A stretch of DNA of 21,295 nucleotides, taken from contig BFEA01000206.1 in NCBI GenBank assembly GCA_003427395.1, positions 2,215,174-2,236,468 of the forward strand. Direction: 5' to 3'. The translations under genes and the position numbers were made by a program. This stretch comes from Chara braunii (taxonomy: Eukaryota > Streptophyta > Charophyceae > Charales > Characeae). Below the pieces are notes generated by a model. That model saw nothing but the letters and a program-made list of their open reading frames with translations, was not told where the DNA came from and did no database searches. Below are positions 16,691 through 21,295 of the stretch, piece by piece. How positions within the stretch are numbered: the stretch's first letter is position 1; each line of letters begins with the position of its first letter.

Positions 16691-17799
16691 CTAACGGGAT
16701 ACCGAAGCATAAACGTTAAGAAATGGAGACCCATTTGCCCTTCGTATTCTGAACCGGCTAATCTGGCTTGCAAAAAGGTTGTCGGATGCATTAACGAGAT
16801 AATGTGGAGGTTGCCCCAGGAGTCACACTTCAATCTCCGCAGTATGCAGGATTTGGTCCCTCGAATCGATGGTATCAATACAGGGTTGAAGACCTACGAA
16901 TGTGTGGTGGGAGGCTCCTTAGATGTGAAGGAGATGTTTTGTATCTTGCCACACGAATCGATTTTGCTTGCGTTGAAATGGGTGACTGAATTTTGGGATG
17001 GAAAATTGTGCACAGGTGTGATGGTTAAGAAGAAGGGTAAAGGGGCCAAACTTCGTCGTGGGAAACCAACGAAGGGTATCTGTCTATATCCTTCGCTGAG
17101 GTTATGGACTTCGTGGAATTTGACCTGGCTCATACGTTTGGCGAGGTGGGTGGGATATGCATGGATCAGATCATTGGCATCCCCATGGGTAAGGCTTCGA
17201 GCCCGACCCTGGCATGTCTGTTGTGTGCGTTCTATGAATTTCATTTCCTCTTATCTCTTGGCAATGTCTGTAAGTTTTTTTCTGGCATCAGGCTGGTTGA
17301 TGATATCTCGATTTTTGTGAAATACAAGAAGGGTGATGTAGGGTTTAAGTGCAAGGCAGAATCTCTGATGGAGAGATTTGAACGTTGTTATGACTCCACA
17401 CTGATACTGGAGTCAACCAGTGATGGGGATTCATGGGATATTCTTAGCTGTGTTATCTGTCTGTTGGGGGGTCATTCCGTTGGATGCGTCGCTCTGCATC
17501 AGAATTTGTGGGTCATCTTTCAACAAGATATTGTATTCCATGCGATTCAAGACTTTTGTTCTTATTCTTCTAGACAGCAAAAAATGGTTGTCATCCATTC
17601 CTTTCTTCATCGCTGCAGGAATTTGACAAATTTGGCAGGGGCTGAGCCTGCTTTTTTGTTCACTCTGAAGGTATAATTGTGGTACCGAGGTTACCCTGAT
17701 GAGTTTTTTGATATAGCTTTGGAATGTTAATCCCGGCGCTTTGCACGTGTGTGGTATAAGTTGGCGTGGATGTTTCACAAGCGGTTATCGGGTAGCTGA
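16691..17799 (+). pseudogene. PLE reverse transcriptase core and C-terminus
   Basis: PLE-type RT motifs occur in order. IPKHK (16699-16713, the PKxHK motif) is followed after a frameshift by VKKWRPICPSYSEPANL. Motif A is GSLDVKEMFCILPH with Asp at 16922-16924. After another frameshift at about 17100 comes motif B, QIIGIPMGKASSPTLA (about 17167-17214). Motif C is RLVDDISIF with both Asp at 17299-17304. Thumb-like segments FQDFCSYSSRQQKMVVIHSF and RGYPDEFFDIALE follow, ending at TGA 17797-17799. In-frame TAAs occur at 17674-17676 and 17728-17730. All three catalytic Asp are intact. The GIPMG...SP block and PKxHK are typical of Penelope-like rather than gypsy or LINE RTs. Confidence 0.83.
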
Positions 17800-17804
17800 A
17801 AATT

Positions 17805-18200
17805 CAGGAATGAAAATTTTGAAGTGAGAGTTTTGGGCAGTCTGAAAATCCTGAATGGTCCTGAAGTGGTGAAAGGCCCGAAGACCCTGAAAACCATTTG
17901 TTTAGGCAGGCTGCATCTTGAAGTGGTGAAGGGTGTCAAGTGAGAGTTTTTGGCAGTCTGAAAATCGTGAATGGTCCTGAAGTGGTTAAAGGTCCGAAGA
18001 CCATGAAAACCACCATTGACCAGTTGAGGATGCAACCTGCCTAAACAGGTGGTTTTCAAGGTCTTCGGAGCTTTCACCACTTCAGGACCATTCAGGATTT
18101 TCAGACTTGAATGGTCCTGAAGTGTTGAAAGGTCCGAAGACCTTGAAAACCACCTGTTTAGGCAGGCTGCATCATGAAGTGGTGAAGGGTGTCATGAAGT
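17805..18200 (+). repeat. Minisatellite and foldback in the PLE 3' UTR
   Basis: A unit containing GTGAGAGTTTT, GGCAGTCTGAAAATC and TGAATGGTCCTGAAGTGG recurs at about 17823 and 17940 (period about 117). A related unit then appears inverted at 18029-18102 and again direct at 18107-18173. These last two form a near-perfect hairpin with about 67-bp arms and a tiny loop. The module AGGCAGGCTGCATC also recurs. Non-coding. It could fold strongly in the element RNA. Confidence 0.88.
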
Positions 18201-18375
18201 GGTGATGAAAAATACGACTGTTGTTAACCTTCTCTCGGATGTTTTCCAGGTGGGGGAGGTTGTTCCCCCCACGAAGATGAATTGGCGTATGCTAGGGGCC
18301 CAATTTTCTGGGTGTTACTGTTTGGCCGGATGGATACTACAGTACCGGTTTTCAACTATTAGTCTACGGTTGTTG
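18201..18375 (+). other. PLE 3' UTR segment before the right pLTR
   Basis: Unique sequence with a short C/G hairpin (GTGGGGGA ... TCCCCCCAC, about 18251-18273). No coding signal. Confidence 0.45.
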
Positions 18376-18839
18376 GAGTTTTTCGGGGTGTTTTCAGGGT
18401 TGTCGTTTTCAGATTGCAACTGTTCTTCATCTAACCCAACTCAAGGGGTTCAGTGGGTCGGTCCTTCTCTGAAACGTCAATCCAGTAGGTATTTAGGCGG
18501 CCATAGACCACTCGAGTCTTTGAGCCAGCAAAACTCCTGAAGAGGCCTGGTGGCGACCAGCCGAAACAGTGCTGTAGAGTCACGCAGAACACTGCGGCGG
18601 CAGTGTCGAGGGTGGTGTTTATTGTCTCCATTCACGTTTCGCCATCGTTTTGCGCTCGGGAGTAATTGACGATTTTTTGTACTCGAGTGTGGTCTTGGTC
18701 CTGGTCTCTTCTTCTTTCTTCTTTCTTTTCTCCTCCTCTTCTTTCTTTCTTCTTTCTTTCGTCTTCATCTTTGTCCTCCTGCTGTTCGTATATGTTGTTG
18801 TCAATGGCATCTGTGGTGAATGCTTATGCAATTGACCTC
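18376..18839 (+). repeat. Right pseudo-LTR of the Penelope-like element
   Basis: Direct copy of 2511-2982. It ends at ATTGACCTC, after which the two flanks diverge, marking the element's right end near 18839. The CTT-rich tract is shorter than in the left copy. Confidence 0.88.
18533..18581 (+). ncRNA. Hammerhead ribozyme (right pLTR copy)
   Basis: Core CTGAAGA is 18537-18543. Stem II GGC-C-TGG ... CCA-GCC is 18544-18562. GAAA is 18563-18566, minimal stem III 18567-18573, and cleavage triplet GTA 18574-18576, with predicted cleavage after 18576. Stem I is ACTC (18533-18536) with GAGT (18577-18580): one pair shorter than the left copy because a G is missing. In stem II the base opposite T is A here and G in the left copy, so pairing is kept both ways. 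Confidence 0.82.
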
Positions 18840-19303
18840 TGAGAAAAACCATTTTCAGCCGTGCATTCATTCAATTGCCGGTGGGACCTTGCATCCAAGC
18901 AAGCAAGCGGGACACCACGTCCCAGTTCCCAGTTCCATGAGGGAAAAATGTTCCAGAAATGGCCATCTTATATTAAATGGACTCCTCAAGATCCCCCCTG
19001 ACGGAATGTTTCCATAAAGGGCCCTCGTCTATCAAATTCTCTCCCCCCCCAACCCCCCTCTCCCCAAGATCATCCCCTTCCCACCCACTCTCTGCCAACA
19101 CTACATGTATGCCACAGATAGCAGCTCCCATTTGACGTGATTGATTACTCTTTTCTCTTTTCTTTCCCTTAAGTTGATGTGATTTGACACGACGTGGAAG
19201 AAAGAAACCGATGAAGACGAAAATGAAAAATGAGCACAAGCAGCGGAAGAAAGGAGAAGAGTGAAAACAATGGAGAAAGGAGAAGAGTGACATCACAGTC
19301 TTA
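18840..19303. other. Spacer, no gene
   Basis: It has short simple direct repeats (AAGC x2-3 at about 18898, CCCAGTTCC x2 at about 18921), a C-rich stretch at about 19043-19066, and GAGAAGAGTGA repeated at about 19255 and 19280. No coding or mobile-element signature recognised. Confidence 0.5.
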
Positions 19304-19442
19304 GGGCATATACTCACACTAGGCCCTCAAAATCGCAAAACCTCAAAATGAGTGGCCAGATTGAGTTCTTGTAACCGAAGGGCTCGATCTGGCCGCTCAT
19401 TTTGCGATTTTGTGACTTTGAGGGCCTAGTGTGAGTATGCCC
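19304..19442. mobile_element. Foldback/MITE-like element with about 60-bp inverted repeats
   Basis: The left arm 19304-19365 (starts GGGCATATACTCACACTAGG) pairs with the right arm 19383-19442 (ends CCTAGTGTGAGTATGCCC). The loop is 17 nt and there are a few mismatches and small indels. There is no coding capacity. The size and full-length palindrome suit a MITE or foldback element. Flanking bases TTA and ATA do not give a clear target-site duplication, so superfamily is undetermined. Confidence 0.7.
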
Positions 19443-19446
19443 ATAG

Positions 19447-19632
19447 CTAAGCTCTGCTCAAGACCAGACCATGTGTACGCACCCAGAAGGACGGAGAGCT
19501 GCGAAGGAGAAAAAAAACTAGGAGGCGGAGGAGGAGGAGGAGGAGGAGGAGGAGGAGGAGATTGACATAACAGCATCTGAACGAAGTTCTGCGCAAGACC
19601 AGACAATGTGTACGCACCGGGAAGGAGAGCTG
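19447..19632 (+). repeat. Diverged direct duplication, period about 130 bp
   Basis: AAGACCAGACCATGTGTACGC (near 19459) recurs as AAGACCAGACAATGTGTACGC (near 19589). Both are preceded by a TCTGC-type motif and followed by AGAGCTG. A GGA trinucleotide run (19521-19560) lies between the copies. Confidence 0.8.
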
Positions 19633-19869
19633 AGACAAAGAGAGGGAACCGGGAGGAGAAGGAGGAGGGGAACAAGGGAAGAGAAGAGCAGGACAAGGAG
19701 AAGAGGAGGGGAGGGAGAGGGAGGAAAAAGGAGGAGGAAGAGCGAGAGCAGAGAGGAGGAAGAGTGAAAGGCAAAAAAAGTGGAGCACAGAAGCAGAACA
19801 GGAGGGAGGTCCCGAAGACAAATAGAAGGCGAAAAGGACACAAGCGAGCAGGAGGAGGACAACAGAGAG

Positions 19870-19902
<33 letters not shown>
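19521..19902. repeat. Polypurine tracts including (GGA)n and (GA)n
   Basis: (GGA)n is at 19521-19560, a GA/GGA-rich stretch at about 19630-19770 and pure AG dinucleotides at 19873-19902. The Arg/Glu-rich plus frame and Ser/Leu/Pro-rich minus frames are low-complexity artefacts. Confidence 0.9.
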
Positions 19903-19907
<5 letters not shown>

Positions 19908-20154
19908 CAACGCAAACCATGCTCGATCGTCCTCAACAAGCGACACATGAGATGCTGCCACGCACGCACCTGATAAGCGACTTTTCCATTCTTCTTCTTT
20001 TCTTCTTCTTTTCCGTTTTCTCAATCATCCAACTCTATCCTTTTTCTTTTTTCTTATTCTTTCTTTTTCTTCTTTCCCTCATGCATCATCAAACTCTATC
20101 CTTTTTCAATCAATTATCTAACGATTCTTTTTGTTTTGAGGTAAAAGAAAGAGC

Positions 20155-20262
20155 GACGGCCTTGAGATATAATCGTCAGACTGACCGGCGCCAGGAAATT
20201 CAGGAAATTCAGGAAATTCATTCATCAGTTCCATCTGGATTCGAACTCAGGTCTGCATTTCT
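20155..20262 (-). mobile_element. Partial SINE-like copy related to the 2187-2412 SINE
   Basis: It shares GACGGCCTTGAGATAT, a CCAGG..AATTC block and CTGGATTCGAACT..GGTCTG with 2220-2340. The box B-like GAGTTCGAATCC (minus; plus 20237-20248) is preserved. An AGGAAATTC unit is repeated in tandem at about 20192-20218. No box A and no A-tail are visible; a T-rich tract lies at 20263-20300 on the opposite side from the complete copy. Probably a truncated or rearranged copy. Confidence 0.6.
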
Positions 20263-20337
20263 TTTCTTTTTTCTTTTTTTTTTTTTTTTTCTTTTTTTTT
20301 TTGACAAAATGCTCCAGGTCTTCATTTCAACAGAGTT

Positions 20338-20415
20338 CCATCTGACGATTCTTTATCAATCATCTGACGATCTTTTTTGCCTCTGACGATTCGTTTTCGA
20401 TCATCAGACGATTCT
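20338..20415 (+). repeat. Diverged tandem repeat around CTGACGATTCTTT
   Basis: ATCTGACGATTCTTTATCA is followed by ATCTGACGATCTTTT, CTCTGACGATTCG and ATCAGACGATTCTTT at spacings of roughly 20-25 bp. A similar motif occurs at about 20116. Confidence 0.7.
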
Positions 20416-20424
20416 TTGAGCTTA

Positions 20425-20522
20425 GTTGCACCACTCACAATCCGGCAAGATTTTGAACGCATCAGGACAACGTTAATGACCAGATGCGTTCAACATGTTG
20501 GAGGATGGCGAATGGGTGCAAC
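20425..20522. repeat. Imperfect foldback of about 100 bp
   Basis: TTGAACGCATC (20453-20463) is the exact complement of GATGCGTTCAA (20483-20493). The outer arms GTTGCACC (20425) and GGTGCAAC (20515-20522) also pair, with a mismatched stretch between. It could be a small MITE remnant. Confidence 0.6.
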
Positions 20523-20809
20523 GAGGCCTTTTTCCCGGTAAATCATCTGTCAGTTGTCGCTATCACTCGAGGAGTTCACGATGAACAAGTACAGCTGATC
20601 CTTTGGAATGCCCGTTAAAATTGGAGCGATATACAGGGAAGAGACTAATTAGTAATCAGCATGGCCTGCGCAATCCAGGGGATTATGACACTCACGAATC
20701 GAGGATGAAGCACAGGGTCGAACTGAACGGGCAAGATCTTCACCTATCAGACGATCGGGATCGGGATTACTCCCATAGGGACTTGGTGACATGTCGAACG
20801 GCCACAGAG
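20523..20809. other. Spacer, no gene
   Basis: I see no coding signature, repeat or regulatory motif that I can support here. Confidence 0.5.
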
Positions 20810-20990
20810 GGGACTGCCAGAGGACGAGAGAGAGAAACGGGACGAGCAGGAGGGGGAGGGGGAGGGGGAGCGGGACCGACAGAAAAGGGGGTTGGTAGGA
20901 GAGCAGGAGAAGAAGCAAGGGAGGAGGAGGGAGGGGACAGGGAAAGAGGGAGAAAGGGAGAAAATGAGCGACTGATAACAGAGAGATAAC
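20810..20990. repeat. Purine-rich tract with a G-quadruplex-type motif
   Basis: GGGA/GAGA-rich plus strand. At 20852-20874 three G5 runs separated by single A, then AGC and G3, fit the G-quadruplex pattern with very short loops. The open frames here are compositional. Confidence 0.8.
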
Positions 20991-21212
20991 GCCCGAGAGA
21001 AGAAGATGGGCGGCAGCGATTGGCCCACCAGGCGAACAGGAGGAATGGTGTGCGTGAGCGGTCAGGGAGCATTGGATTGGACCAAAATTAGCGACTGATG
21101 CATCCATGAAGATAGGAGAGAGAATGGTAGGACGGGCCCGGGAAGGGGCGGAAGAGACACCAATTCGGCGAAGAATTGACAAACACGTCCCCGGGTGATT
21201 CTGGAATCAGCC

Positions 21213-21216
<4 letters not shown>
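20991..21216. other. Spacer, no gene
   Basis: No gene or repeat is recognised. Confidence 0.5.

Positions 21217-21295
<79 letters not shown>
21217..21295. repeat. (CT)n microsatellite at the window end
   Basis: At least 39 uninterrupted CT units run to the last base, cut by the window edge. Confidence 0.97.

Larger units (their letters stand above)
2511..18839 (+). mobile_element. Penelope-like retroelement, permuted (N-terminal GIY-YIG) type, split by a gypsy insertion
   Basis: The element is bounded by direct repeats of about 470 bp (2511-2982 and 18376-18839) that behave like the pseudo-LTRs of PLEs, each containing a hammerhead ribozyme. Between them, in order, are ORF1 with a CCHC knuckle and coiled coils (3214-4522), a GIY-YIG endonuclease region (about 4523-5672), a foreign gypsy element (5673 to about 15530), an RT region with PLE-type motifs (about 15540-17799) and a repeat-rich 3' UTR. 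Removing the gypsy insert leaves about 6.5 kb. In classical Penelope the GIY-YIG follows the RT. Here it precedes it, as described for the Naiad/Chlamys branch. Reading frames are broken by stops and frameshifts, so the copy is dead. Exact ends and a target-site duplication were not found. The left repeat may extend to about 2487. Confidence 0.85.

Noticed and set aside
17805-18200. CRISPR array
   Set aside because: The repeats are long (about 117 bp), partly inverted and lack regular spacers; the context is a eukaryotic retroelement.
19397-20024. Several overlapping minus-strand Ser/Leu/Pro open frames
   Set aside because: Low-complexity translation of GA/GGA tracts in three frames.

Overview
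The window looks like eukaryotic, retroelement-rich intergenic DNA, with no host gene, rRNA, tRNA gene or CRISPR that I can support. The mix of Ty3/gypsy chromoviruses, a tRNA-derived SINE, a Penelope-like element (PLE) and long purine/pyrimidine microsatellites suggests a large plant or streptophyte-algal genome. A charophyte such as Chara is my best guess, from general resemblance only.

Layout. 1-2186: microsatellites, a 230-bp purine tract, a (GA)n tract and decayed short duplications, all non-coding. 2187-2412: a complete minus-strand tRNA-derived SINE with a 14-bp target-site duplication. 2462-2484: a poly(A) run preceded by AATAAA, probably the tail of a retroposed sequence. 2511-18839: one Penelope-like retroelement, bounded by direct repeats of about 470 bp (pseudo-LTRs), each carrying a hammerhead ribozyme. 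Its order is pLTR, ORF1 (CCHC zinc knuckle and coiled coils), GIY-YIG endonuclease, reverse transcriptase (RT), repeat-rich 3' UTR, pLTR. The endonuclease lies N-terminal to the RT, the permuted arrangement known from the Naiad/Chlamys branch of PLEs and opposite to classical Penelope.

This PLE is split at about 5672 by a Ty3/gypsy element (called A here) of about 9.8 kb. A has about 5% diverged LTRs and a decayed gag, protease, RT-RNase H, integrase and chromodomain. The front of A (6144 to about 10300) is replaced by part of a second gypsy family (B). In B the gag-protease block is on the plus strand and the RT-RNase H block is inverted on the minus strand. The nesting order is therefore PLE first, A into the PLE, and B material into A.

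18840-21295: a foldback element with about 60-bp arms, a second foldback, diverged tandem repeats, a partial SINE-like sequence, a G-quadruplex-type motif and purine/CT microsatellites. Every retroelement gene here carries stops, frameshifts or lost catalytic residues, so all are called pseudogenes. The PLE is the most interesting object: its ribozymes, the endonuclease residues other than the YIG glycine, and the RT aspartates are still readable.
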